A stretch of DNA of 64,000 nt from an uncultured Collinsella sp. (GCA_958403385.1 CATXXC010000008.1:43770-107769); one strand, 5' to 3'. Counted from the first letter of the stretch, positions 51,015-59,246 are shown. Notes: generated by a model from the sequence alone, not told the origin. Translations and numbers: made by a program.

Positions 51015-52451
51015 ATGCTCGACTACAATTTGGAACAACGCGGCGAAGCATCGCTCTATGAGTATGTTTACCAGCAAATTCGAAATGATATTGTTGCTGG
51101 CCGTATTGCGGCGGGAGAACATCTGCCGTCTAAGCGCGCCTTTGCCAGTCATCTGGGAATCAGTGTCATTACCATCGAGAATGCATATAGCCAGCTACTT
51201 GCCGAGGGCTATATTTGCTCAAAGCCGCGTCGTGGCTACTACGCTTGCGAGCTTCCGGATGCACCGGTTTTGGCTTCGGCTGCGGAGGGCATCGACCGAG
51301 ATGCCGTCTCTGTGGGCCCCAGCGTGCATGATGCCAACGGACAGGTTGAGCTGTTCGATGCACTTTCTCCTTCCGCTTTGGAGGCGGCGCGGCTTTGGCA
51401 AAGTGCGCTACGGGCGACGCTGGCATCCGAAGACGAGCGCGAAATCTTTTCGCCCGCACCGGCGCAGGGCACTGCTCGGCTGCGACGCGCAATTGCTCAC
51501 CATCTGCGCGGGACAAGGGGTATGAATGTCGACCCCAACAACATCGTTATCGGTGCGGGCGCCCAGCTGCTCGATACCATGTTGGTTCAGTTGCTTGGCG
51601 CGGACAAGGTGTATGCCGTTGAGGATCCGGGCTATTTGCGCCTGACGCGCATCTATCAGGCTATGGGCTGCCAAGTACGACATATCCCGTTGGATGACGA
51701 CGGCGTGGACCTGAGCGCTCTGCAGAAAACTGGGACCGATGTCCTTCACCTTATGCCGTCCCATCAGTATCCCACCGGTCTTGTGACGAGCATTGCGCGT
51801 CGCTATGCGCTGCTGAGCTGGGCCGCCGAGCGACCAGGTCGGTACCTCATCGAAGATGACTTTGATTGTGAGTTTCGCCTTGCCGGCAAGCCAATTCCCG
51901 CGCTCGCGTCGATCGATGCCTCCCAGTCGGTTATCTACACCAACACGTTTTCGAAGAGCCTGTCATCGGCGTTGCGTCTAGCGTACATGGTGCTGCCCGA
52001 TGAGCTAATGGAGCGGTTTAGGCGCAACCTTGGTTTTTACGCCTCGTCGGTGAGTTCTGTTGACCAGGTCGCTTTGGCTCGTTTGCTGGAATCGGGTGAT
52101 TACGAGCGACATGTGAACCGCGTGCGCGTTCGTGCTCGTGAGGCGCGTGATGGCCTGACGTCGCTTGTACGGAAGGCATTTCCGGCAGGGGAGGTCTCGA
52201 TCGAGCATGCGGACGCGGGCCTTTACTGCACCGTGGTTGCGGAGCGTGGAACGGGCGGAAGCACTTTTGCACGGGCCCTCACGCGCTCGAGCATCCCTTT
52301 TATCGATATCGGTGACTGTTTTTGGTGTGCCGATGGCGCATCTGCCCCTGAAAACTCAACTCATATTCTTGTCCAGTATGACGATCTGAGTCCAAAAATA
52401 CTAACTACCTTGGAATTGCAGCTAATGGGGGGCACTCTGCAATCTAAGTGA
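51015..52451 (+). CDS. pdxR: MocR/PdxR-type regulator (GntR HTH + aminotransferase)
   Basis: 478 residues. A GntR winged helix (residues 12-75, YVYQQIRNDIVAGRIAAGEH) is joined to an aminotransferase-like domain with PLP lysine in NTFSKSLSSALRLAY, so it senses PLP. In actinobacteria such proteins activate pdxST and are divergent from it, as here. Start at 51015 behind AGGTGA; a TTG 33 bases upstream could also serve. Its last codon and TGA stop (52446-52451) lie inside repeat A. Confidence 0.92.
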   Translation: MLDYNLEQRGEASLYEYVYQQIRNDIVAGRIAAGEHLPSKRAFASHLGISVITIENAYSQLLAEGYICSKPRRGYYACELPDAPVLASAAEGIDRDAVSVGPSVHDANGQVELFDALSPSALEAARLWQSALRATLASEDEREIFSPAPAQGTARLRRAIAHHLRGTRGMNVDPNNIVIGAGAQLLDTMLVQLLGADKVYAVEDPGYLRLTRIYQAMGCQVRHIPLDDDGVDLSALQKTGTDVLHLMPSHQYPTGLVTSIARRYALLSWAAERPGRYLIEDDFDCEFRLAGKPIPALASIDASQSVIYTNTFSKSLSSALRLAYMVLPDELMERFRRNLGFYASSVSSVDQVALARLLESGDYERHVNRVRVRAREARDGLTSLVRKAFPAGEVSIEHADAGLYCTVVAERGTGGSTFARALTRSSIPFIDIGDCFWCADGASAPENSTHILVQYDDLSPKILTTLELQLMGGTLQSK

Positions 52452-52564
52452 GTAGACTTTTAGCACTTTGGCGACCAGGCAGTTTTGTAACAAGCTATCT
52501 ACCTGCGGTTTTGAAAAGCAGGAAGACCGGCCTGCTCGGAATGTTCAAAAAAGTCTACTCACTT
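52446..52564 (+). repeat. 119-bp inverted-repeat-ended element, copy A
   Basis: Begins AAGTGAGTAGACTTTT and ends AAAAGTCTACTCACTT, a perfect 16-bp terminal inverted repeat that would give a long stem in RNA. The first two codons worth of repeat supply the last Lys and the TGA of pdxR. Most of the interior is alike in copy B. See also copy C. Confidence 0.9.
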
Positions 52565-52599
52565 GCCGCGTAAAGCTTCTGCATGAGAAAAAAAATGGG

Positions 52600-52665
52600 G
52601 TTTTCAACAGGGCTTCGTCCAGCTCTCGACAAGCTTTTGGCCAGTTGGGGAGGGCTGTTGAAAAC
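52600..52665. repeat. Inverted repeat upstream of the nuclease gene
   Basis: GTTTTCAACAG (52600-52610) and CTGTTGAAAAC (52655-52665), exact 11-bp arms 44 bases apart, between repeat A and the nuclease gene. May be a promoter-proximal operator or the edge of an insertion. Confidence 0.6.
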
Positions 52666-52742
52666 TTGGCAGTCCGTTCGGCGCCATTTTTGGTGCGTTC
52701 GCGCCAATGCGTGACTGACTGGGTTGAAATTCGTGTTCTCCT

Positions 52743-53876
52743 GTGCCTATGAAGGATCTACTTTGTGACATATCGGCTTTTAGGTACTGGCGTTTGCCTC
52801 CTCAAGTCCGCGCTTTGTGTCCGCCGCTTCCACGACCGGAAGAAGACCGGCAGCGATATGATCTCGCCCGCAACCCGACGGCTGCGGTCGCGCTCGGTTT
52901 TCCGTTGTATACATTGGTTCGGACGAGAAACAAACGGACTTGTCCGGCCAGCATTAGGCAGCGGCTGTTTCTTGGTGAGCTTCCCAGGGAATCCGTGCTG
53001 GAAACGGAGCATGGGTTTTTGATTACGTCTCCTCTACTGACGGCATTTATCATGTCTCGACATCTGACGGATCTCCAGCTTCTTTTTGTGTTGGCAGAGA
53101 TGTGCGGCTTGTTTGCGGTGTGTGCCCTGCCAGCGGCACTTGAGGCGGAGCTTTCGCGTGCAATTGATTCGGGCGCGATTTCGACAACGTTCGGTTGGGT
53201 GCGCTGCCCGTCCGAGGACGGCACCGCCTCAAATTTATGGCGTCGAGACGCTTTGGTTTTGGGCGGAGACCTTGACCGTTTTTGTTCAGATGTTTGCGGG
53301 ATGCGTTGCGGCAATAGATTTATGGCGGTATCGCAACTCGTTCCATTGGGTGCCGCGTCGCCTTTTGAGGTCGAGGCGTATTTGTTGCTTGGACTGCCGC
53401 GAGCCCTGGGAGGCGAAGGTTTTTGCGGCATAGAGCTTAATGTTGAAGTGATGCTAAACACAAGTGCTCGAGCGATTGTGGGAAAGTCCCGTGTATATAT
53501 CGACCTACTTCTTTCTTCACCGGACGGTAGGCGACAGGTGGCCATTGAATGTCAGGGAAAGGCCTCGCACGGACGCGCAGGGGATGGCTTGCGTGACGCT
53601 GACCGCATGACGGCCCTTCAGGCCATGGGCTACGATGTGCTTCTCCTGACACACAGACAGATATCGGATGAGGATAGATTTCGCGCGATCGTTAAGGCCA
53701 TATGCAGGATGCTCGATGCTGAATATCGTGATAAAAGCTCGGATGAGCAAAGGGCTGAGATATTACTCCGGTCTGAACTATTCATTGACTGGACAAAATT
53801 GGGAGTAATCGACGGAAAGATGCCCGTTAGACACAAAATGGCTCGATCGTGGACGGCTGCGAATCTAAGTGAGTAG
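52743..53876 (+). CDS. Vsr-like (DUF559-type) endonuclease-domain protein
   Basis: 377 residues of an actinobacterial family, in which an AbiEi-like N-terminal part (GFLITSPLLTAFIMSRHLTDL, near 91) precedes SPFEVEAYLLLGLPRALGGEGF (206-227) and a Vsr-like PD-(D/E)xK core: D254 in VYIDLLL, E269 in AIECQGK, H276, and RDADRMTALQAMGYDV (284-299). The start is GTG 52743 or ATG 52749; neither has a clear ribosome site. The gene lies exactly between repeat copies A and B, and its stop TAG is inside copy B. A helicase-free single nuclease; defence or mobile function is inferred. Confidence 0.82.
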   Translation: MPMKDLLCDISAFRYWRLPPQVRALCPPLPRPEEDRQRYDLARNPTAAVALGFPLYTLVRTRNKRTCPASIRQRLFLGELPRESVLETEHGFLITSPLLTAFIMSRHLTDLQLLFVLAEMCGLFAVCALPAALEAELSRAIDSGAISTTFGWVRCPSEDGTASNLWRRDALVLGGDLDRFCSDVCGMRCGNRFMAVSQLVPLGAASPFEVEAYLLLGLPRALGGEGFCGIELNVEVMLNTSARAIVGKSRVYIDLLLSSPDGRRQVAIECQGKASHGRAGDGLRDADRMTALQAMGYDVLLLTHRQISDEDRFRAIVKAICRMLDAEYRDKSSDEQRAEILLRSELFIDWTKLGVIDGKMPVRHKMARSWTAANLSE

Positions 53877-53985
53877 ACTTTTGGCACTTTGGCGACTAGG
53901 TCGTTTTGCAACAAGGCATTTACCTGCGGCTTTATAAAGTGATATGGATGGTCTGCTCGGCAAGTTCCAAAAAGTCTACTCACTT
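53867..53985 (+). repeat. 119-bp inverted-repeat-ended element, copy B
   Basis: Same 119-bp length as copy A, same ends, and mostly the same interior (for example GGCACTTTGGCGACTAGG and TTTACCTGCGG). The stop TAG of the nuclease gene (53874-53876) is in its left arm. Same orientation as copy A, so the intervening cassette could be excised by recombination. Confidence 0.9.
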
Positions 53986-54051
53986 AGTTTTTGACGAGAA
54001 GCCGATGCCGAAGACGGTCCTATTTCAGGGCGTTAACAAGTTCGTGAGGCA

Positions 54052-54084
54052 CGAAAAAGGCCCGGACCAATACGGTCCGGGCCT
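54052..54084 (-). terminator. Terminator of the rubrerythrin gene
   Basis: AGGCCCGGACC (54058-54068) pairs with GGTCCGGGCCT (54074-54084); TTTTTC on the minus strand. Confidence 0.85.
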
Positions 54085-54118
54085 CATCGAGCTAGAGGTT
54101 ATGTCTCAAGCGGTTGGC

Positions 54119-54679
54119 TTAGCAAAAGTAGCGCTTAAGCAGGCCGGCAAAAGCTTTGCCGTGGCGGGCCTCGTCACGAGCCATCTCGTGCACGGTGTCG
54201 TGGATGGCATCGAGGCCAGCGGCCTTGGCGCGCTTAGCAAGATCGGTCTTGCCGGCGGTGGCGCCGTTCTCGGCCTCAACGCGCATCTCGAGGTTCTTCT
54301 TGGTGGAGTCGGTCACGACCTCGCCCAGGAGCTCGGCGAACTTGGCGGCATGCTCGGCCTCCTCGTGGGCAGCCTTCTCCCAGTACAGGCCGATCTCGGG
54401 ATAACCCTCGCGATGAGCGACGCGAGCCATGGCCAGGTACATACCGACCTCGGAGCACTCGCCCTCAAAGTTGGCGCGCAGGTCGGCAACGATGTCCTCG
54501 GAGACGCCCTCCATCTTGGCGACGCCCACGACGTGCTCGGCAGCCCACTCGAGCTGGCCCTCCTCCTGCTTCAGGAAACGAGAACCGGGAACGCCGCACT
54601 GGGGGCACTTAAAATCCTCGGGCAGCTGGTCGCCGTCGAACTCTTCCACATAACCGCAAACGGGGCAAACAAACTTCAT
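54119..54679 (-). CDS. Reverse-type rubrerythrin (rubredoxin domain first)
   Basis: 186 residues. An N-terminal rubredoxin-like site (FVCPVCGYVEEFDGDQLP..KCPQCGVPG, four Cys) precedes a four-helix ferritin-like diiron domain with E-x2-H ligands (EVGMYLAMARVAHREGYPEI and EEAEHAAKF). Ordinary rubrerythrins carry the rubredoxin domain at the C terminus; this reversed order is found in anaerobes and acts as NADH:H2O2/O2 reductase. Start 54679 behind AAAGGATCG. Oxidative-stress protection of a strict anaerobe. Confidence 0.92.
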   Translation of the reverse strand: MKFVCPVCGYVEEFDGDQLPEDFKCPQCGVPGSRFLKQEEGQLEWAAEHVVGVAKMEGVSEDIVADLRANFEGECSEVGMYLAMARVAHREGYPEIGLYWEKAAHEEAEHAAKFAELLGEVVTDSTKKNLEMRVEAENGATAGKTDLAKRAKAAGLDAIHDTVHEMARDEARHGKAFAGLLKRYFC

Positions 54680-54935
54680 GATTCGATCCTTTCGATCGAT
54701 GGCGATTGCGCGCTCGTCCGGTCCCGTAAGGGCCCTCTCCGGACGTGCGTCTTGACGAGTTCTATTATCCATAAATGCAACCAAATGTGAAGCCTATTAG
54801 GAATGATTTTTAATAAAACAATTTTGAGATATGAAGATGTTGATTGATTAACGATTGGCAGGCCGTCTTTGACCGCCGCTGAGTACAATCGGGCGAGCAA
54901 ATGTTGACCTATCAACAAATGAAGGAGTTTCCTTT

Positions 54936-56156
54936 ATGCATCTAGCCCGTCGTGCCTGGTGCCGAACATATCAGACGGTTTTTCGCATTGCATTGCCGAT
55001 CCTGCCCTATACCGAGCCGCGCATTTTAGAGCATGCCGAGGATGTGCCCGCGGTGCTTCAAAAGCGCTCGATCCAGAAGGTCCTTATCGTGACGGATCCC
55101 GGCATTGCCCGTCTGGGGCTCACGGCACCGCTCGAGACGGCGCTCGCATGCAGGGGGATTGGCGTTACGGTCTATGCCGAAACGCGTGCAAACCCCACGG
55201 TTTCAAACGTGGAAGAAGCGGCGTCCCTGTATCGAGAGAGCGCCTGCCAGGCCATTATCGGCTTTGGCGGTGGCTCGGCCATGGACTGTGCCAAGGGCGT
55301 GGGCGCACGCATTGTGCAGCCAAACAAGCCCATCAACAAGATGCGCGGCCTACTGCGGATTCATCGTCTCCTGCCGCTGCTTATTGCGGTTCCCACTACC
55401 GCCGGTACGGGAAGCGAAGTCACGCTCGCGGCGGTTATCACCGATGACGAGACGCACTACAAATACCCCATTAACGACTTTGTGCTCATCCCGCGTTTTG
55501 CAGTCCACGACCCCGAGTTTACGTGCGGCTTGCCCGCTTCCATTACGGGGCAGACGGGCATGGACGCCCTGACGCATGCCGTTGAGGCCTTTATCGGGCG
55601 AAGCACCACGCCCTATACGCGTGAGATGGCGCGACAGGCGGTGCAGCTTATCCACGACAATTTGCTCGAGGCCTATGAGCATGGTGACGACATGTGCGCT
55701 CGTCGCAATATGCTTTTGGCGGCGTATAAGGCGGGCGTTGCGTTTACCCGCTCCTATGTCGGATATGTGCATGCCATCGCGCACAGTTTGGGCGGCCGAT
55801 ACGGAATTCCGCACGGTTTGGCCAACGCGATCATCCTGCCGCACATGCTTCGCGCTTATGGTGACGCCGCCGCCCCCAAGCTTGCCGATCTTGCTCACAT
55901 GGCGGGCATTGCGCCGGCTACCGCGCAGGATAGTCTTGCGGCCGAGGCCTTTATCGATTGGGTCGACCGCATGAACGAGGCCCTGGGAATCCCCAAATAT
56001 GTCTTGGGCATTCGCCGCTCTGACATTCCCGAGATGGCGGCGCATGCCGATGCCGAGGCCAATCCGCTATACCCCGTTCCGCTTCTAATGGACCGCTTGG
56101 AGCTCGAGCATATGTACGAAGTCGTTGCAGGTGGTATGTTTGAGGACGAGAATTAG
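54936..56156 (+). CDS. Iron-containing alcohol dehydrogenase
   Basis: 406-residue group III alcohol dehydrogenase. GFGGGSAMDCAKGV near residue 112 binds NAD; TAGTGSEVT near 154 is the family signature; the iron ligands are in GMDALTHAVEAF near 206, HAIAHSLGGRYGIPHGLANA near 275. It is followed after eight bases by an aldehyde dehydrogenase gene, so the pair probably interconverts an alcohol with a carboxylic acid through an aldehyde. Start behind AAGGAG. Confidence 0.93.
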   Translation: MHLARRAWCRTYQTVFRIALPILPYTEPRILEHAEDVPAVLQKRSIQKVLIVTDPGIARLGLTAPLETALACRGIGVTVYAETRANPTVSNVEEAASLYRESACQAIIGFGGGSAMDCAKGVGARIVQPNKPINKMRGLLRIHRLLPLLIAVPTTAGTGSEVTLAAVITDDETHYKYPINDFVLIPRFAVHDPEFTCGLPASITGQTGMDALTHAVEAFIGRSTTPYTREMARQAVQLIHDNLLEAYEHGDDMCARRNMLLAAYKAGVAFTRSYVGYVHAIAHSLGGRYGIPHGLANAIILPHMLRAYGDAAAPKLADLAHMAGIAPATAQDSLAAEAFIDWVDRMNEALGIPKYVLGIRRSDIPEMAAHADAEANPLYPVPLLMDRLELEHMYEVVAGGMFEDEN

Positions 56157-56164
56157 GAGGGTCC

Positions 56165-57544
56165 ATGAACACCGAGGAAATTGCGCGCATCGTCGGCGAT
56201 CAGCGCGCCTACTTTAAGACGCACGCCACGTTTGATGTCGATGCTCGACGTCGCGCGCTCGTGAGTTTACGCGATGCGGTGCGGGCCCACGAGGCCGATA
56301 TTGCCCATGCGCTCAAGACCGATTTGGGAAAGTCGCATGACGAGGCATATATGTGCGAGATCGGCACGTCGCTTTCCGAGATTCGTCATCAGATTGCGCA
56401 TGTGGCTCGATGGAGTCGTCCACGCCTGCGTCCGTGCGATCTTGCTAACGCCGTGAGCGTGTGCAAAACGCAAGCCGTGCCCTATGGTGTCACGCTCATC
56501 ATGGCTCCGTGGAACTACCCTTTTTTGCTAACACTCGAGCCGCTCGCCGGCGCCCTTGCCGCAGGCAATACCGTGATCATCAAGCCGAGTGCCTACGCTC
56601 CGGCATCGAGCGCGGTGCTCAAGCAAATCTGTGAAGAGGCATTTGATCCGTGCCTGGTGACGGTCGTCGAGGGCGGGCGCGCCGAAAACGAAGCGCTGCT
56701 CGATGAGTGCTGGGACAAGATCTTCTTTACCGGTAGCGTTTCGGTCGGCAAGCTCGTTATGGAGCGCGCGAGCAAAAACCTCACGCCCGTGACGCTTGAG
56801 CTGGGCGGCAAGAGCCCCTGCATCGTGGATGCGACGGCAAATTTGAAGGTCGCGGCACGGCGTATCGCCTTTGGCAAATGGCTCAACGTGGGGCAGACCT
56901 GCGTGGCGCCCGACTACCTGCTGGTCGATACGCGCGTGCACGACGAGCTGCTGGGCCTCATCAAGGAAGAGGTCCGCCGTATGTTTGGCGAGCATCCGCT
57001 CGATAACGAGGATTACGGGCATATCGTCAATGCTAAGCATTTTGCGCGCGTGCGCGGGCTGATCGATCCCGATAAGGTCGTGCTGGGAGGCACGGCGCGC
57101 GAGTCGTCGCTCAAGATTGAGCCGACGATCCTAGACGGCGTGACCCCCGATGACGCCGTGATGCAGGAGGAGATCTTCGGTCCCATCTTGCCGGTGCTGA
57201 CGTTTGAGAGCCTAGACGAGGCCGAAGCGTTTATTACGGATCGTCCGACGCCGCTGGCCCTGTATATCTTTAGTCAGGATCGCGCAGTTCAGCAGCGCTT
57301 CGTGCGTTACGTGCCCTTTGGCGGTGGCTGTGTCAACGACACGATCATGCACTTGGCTACGAGCCATATGGGCTTTGGCGGCATGGGCGCGAGCGGTATG
57401 GGGCAGTACCATGGACGCGAGAGCTTCGATACGTTTAGCCACAAGAAGAGTATCGTGAACAAGGCAACGTGGCTGGACGTGCCATTCCGCTACGCTCCTT
57501 ACGCAAGCTGGAAGCACAAGTTCGTGCGCATGTTTATGCATTAG
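56165..57544 (+). CDS. Aldehyde dehydrogenase (class 3-like)
   Basis: 459 residues, near the size of ALDH3 enzymes. WNYPFLLTLEPLAGALAAGNTVI is near residue 119, the glutamate region TLELGGKSPCIVD near 216, and the catalytic Cys in GQTCVAPDYLL near 247. The C-terminal region shows the hydrophobic stretch typical of class 3. Works with the iron-dependent alcohol dehydrogenase directly upstream. GGAGGG precedes the start. Long-chain or aromatic aldehydes are plausible. Confidence 0.93.
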   Translation: MNTEEIARIVGDQRAYFKTHATFDVDARRRALVSLRDAVRAHEADIAHALKTDLGKSHDEAYMCEIGTSLSEIRHQIAHVARWSRPRLRPCDLANAVSVCKTQAVPYGVTLIMAPWNYPFLLTLEPLAGALAAGNTVIIKPSAYAPASSAVLKQICEEAFDPCLVTVVEGGRAENEALLDECWDKIFFTGSVSVGKLVMERASKNLTPVTLELGGKSPCIVDATANLKVAARRIAFGKWLNVGQTCVAPDYLLVDTRVHDELLGLIKEEVRRMFGEHPLDNEDYGHIVNAKHFARVRGLIDPDKVVLGGTARESSLKIEPTILDGVTPDDAVMQEEIFGPILPVLTFESLDEAEAFITDRPTPLALYIFSQDRAVQQRFVRYVPFGGGCVNDTIMHLATSHMGFGGMGASGMGQYHGRESFDTFSHKKSIVNKATWLDVPFRYAPYASWKHKFVRMFMH

Positions 57545-57553
57545 AAAAGGGCG

Positions 57554-57587
57554 CAGGTAATACGAACAAGTGTTCCTATTACCTGCA
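57554..57587. promoter_or_regulatory. Palindrome containing a LexA-like box
   Basis: GCAGGTAATA...TATTACCTGC encloses CGAACAAGTGTTCC (57563-57576), which matches the Gram-positive/actinobacterial SOS box CGAAC-N4-GTTCG except for the last base. Ten bases after the ALDH stop and 63 upstream of a tiny membrane-peptide gene. It can also be a terminator. Confidence 0.5.
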
Positions 57588-57649
57588 TTTTGCGTTAGAC
57601 TACTGTTATGGAGCACGGATGGGCCAACTCCCTTTAGAAGGGATTTGGT

Positions 57650-57733
57650 ATGAACGTAAGCGATGTTATTTCGTTATTGGCGTTGTTGATTGCGGCTATC
57701 GAACTCGGTCTGTTTATCGGCCGAATGAAATAG
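57650..57733 (+). CDS. 27-residue single-helix peptide, holin-like toxin type
   Basis: A 27-residue frame starting MNVSDVISLLALLIAA and ending with FIGRMK. One membrane helix and a basic end, as in holin-like toxin peptides of type I toxin-antitoxin systems. GAAGGG lies nine bases ahead of ATG. Downstream there are hairpins (for example ACCCG/CGGGT near 57790) that could belong to an antitoxin RNA. Too short for homology; the call is from form and position. Confidence 0.45.
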   Translation: MNVSDVISLLALLIAAIELGLFIGRMK

Positions 57734-57969
57734 CCGCCCACGCGTAAGCGAAGACGGCCACTTCTCACGATGAAAACGTGTATCGGAGTTGGCAAGACCC
57801 GCGGCAACGGGTGCCATCCGTGTTCCTATCTTATCTGCAAGCGTTCTGTCGCGCAAGCGTTGAGGCAAACGATTGAAGGACGCAGACAGGATGTATTTGT
57901 GTCCGCACGGGACCGTAGACTTCTCAATAAGGTTACACACCGGTTTATCTGGCCGTTAGGGGAGTTGCT

Positions 57970-58296
57970 ATGTACGAGCCTTCACGTGTTCTTCTGTCAT
58001 TTCACATTGCAGGATTTCAGTATGCCGATGGCGCTTTGGTCCTAGGCGATCTTAAAGCGGGCGATAAACTGACGCTGTGTGCCGAGCGCGATAATCCCCA
58101 TGACCCCGAGGCAGTTGCGATCTACTATGGCAAGACCAAACTTGGCTACGTTCCGGGAAACGAGGTCGGCCCGCTGTCCTTGATGATGTATTACGGCCAC
58201 GAGGACGTATTTGAGGCCCGTGTGCAACAGGTTGCCCCCGAGCGCAGCCCGTGGCATCAGGTGCGCGTTGGGCTCTACGTGGTGGATGCTCGCTAG
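57970..58296 (+). CDS. HIRAN-domain protein
   Basis: 108 residues forming one HIRAN domain: SFHIAGFQYADGALVLGDLKAGDKL, AERDNPHDPEAVAIYYGKTKLGYVP. In larger proteins such as HLTF this domain binds 3'-DNA ends; stand-alone versions occur in bacteria. GGGGAG precedes the start. It heads a run of genes for an acidic peptide, a phosphoesterase and a DUF2130 protein. Confidence 0.88.
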   Translation: MYEPSRVLLSFHIAGFQYADGALVLGDLKAGDKLTLCAERDNPHDPEAVAIYYGKTKLGYVPGNEVGPLSLMMYYGHEDVFEARVQQVAPERSPWHQVRVGLYVVDAR

Positions 58297-58314
58297 TCGG
58301 CAATGGAGGCTGCC

Positions 58315-58494
58315 ATGTTTGATGACGATGACCTGTTTGATCTGGCAGATGATCCGTTTGAGTGGGATATGCTACTCGATGACGATGAGTTGGAGCAGGA
58401 CCGTAGGAAACGTCAGGACAAGAAAACTCAGAGTGACGCTTCGAAAAAGCAAGACAAGCGCCGCCGAGGTCTGTTCGGCGGGCTCTTTGGCTAA
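58315..58494 (+). CDS. Small acidic-basic protein, unknown
   Basis: 59 residues: an acidic first half (FDDDDLFDLADDPFEWDMLLDDDE), a lysine/arginine-rich second half (RRKRQDKKTQ) and a glycine-rich tail (GLFGGLFG). GGAGG lies five bases ahead of ATG 58315. It follows the HIRAN gene by 18 bases and may be cotranscribed. No family known. Confidence 0.55.
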   Translation: MFDDDDLFDLADDPFEWDMLLDDDELEQDRRKRQDKKTQSDASKKQDKRRRGLFGGLFG

Positions 58495-58560
58495 CCGACG
58501 CGCCAGAGCGTCTGTATACTTAGCACGAGTTGAACACGTTGCGAAATGAGGGCATAGACG

Positions 58561-59106
58561 ATGATGTGGTTTACCGCCGACCTGCACCTGGGCGATACGA
58601 ATATCTTGCACGATATGGATCGGCCGTTTGATTCGGTCGAGGAGATGAACCGCAAGGTCATCGATGCCGTCAATGAGTGCGTGGCGGCGGACGACCGTCT
58701 CTATATCTTGGGAGACTTTACCTATCGTTTGCCCCTGGCGGAGGCGGTGCGTCTGCGTGAGCGTATCGAATGTCAGAACGTGACGCTCATCCGTGGTAAC
58801 CATGACGGCGACTGGGAAGATCCCGACGTACCGCAGATTTGGGAAGACGTGCGCGATTACCTGGAGATTGCTCCCGGCTATGCCAAGGGCCATCGCCTGG
58901 TGTTGAGCCATTACCCCATGCTCAGCTGGAACGGCAAGGCGCGTGGCGCCGTCATGCTGCACGGGCATATCCACAGCAGGGGAGACCGCACCAACGTGCG
59001 CAACCGCGATCGCGAGCGCCCTATCTTTCGCTACGATGTCGGTCTCGATGCCAACGAGTACAAGCCCGTAAGCCGTGATCAGATTCTTAGCTTCTTTGGG
59101 TTATAG
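58561..59106 (+). CDS. Calcineurin-like metallophosphoesterase
   Basis: 181 residues. Motifs of the two-metal phosphoesterase fold: DLHLGDTNIL near residue 7, LYILGDFTYR near 48, GNHDGDW near 80, LSHYPML near 114 and HGHIHSRGDR near 134. Compact single-domain form with no extra cap; substrate (nucleic acid or nucleotide) unknown. Downstream of the small acidic-basic gene. Stop is followed immediately by a long palindrome. Confidence 0.9.
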   Translation: MMWFTADLHLGDTNILHDMDRPFDSVEEMNRKVIDAVNECVAADDRLYILGDFTYRLPLAEAVRLRERIECQNVTLIRGNHDGDWEDPDVPQIWEDVRDYLEIAPGYAKGHRLVLSHYPMLSWNGKARGAVMLHGHIHSRGDRTNVRNRDRERPIFRYDVGLDANEYKPVSRDQILSFFGL

Positions 59107-59159
59107 GGCGCCAGAGCCACCACAAAGGGGACAGGCACCTTTGTGGTGGCTCTGGCGCC
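59107..59159. repeat. 22-bp palindrome, GGGGACAGGCACC type
   Basis: GGCGCCAGAGCCACCACAAAGG and its exact complement around GGACAGGCA. It begins directly at the stop codon of the phosphoesterase gene and belongs to the AAAGGGG repeat family. Confidence 0.85.
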
Positions 59160-59188
59160 GTTGCCATTATGGCAGCGGCGCCTTTTTT
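59154..59188 (+). terminator. Terminator overlapping the palindrome
   Basis: GGCGCCGTTGCC pairs with GGCAGCGGCGCC, followed by TTTTTTG. Its left arm uses GGCGCC from the right arm of the 59107 palindrome, so the two structures compete. Confidence 0.85.
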
Positions 59189-59246
59189 GTCCGTGCGGCG
59201 CGGTAGAGTGTAGGCGGTCGAAATTTGCGTCCATCGAGGAGCTGCT

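Noticed and set aside
57674..57940. 88-residue minus-strand frame opposite the tiny peptide
   Set aside because: It has no ribosome site and is antisense to non-coding sequence; probably chance in GC-rich DNA.
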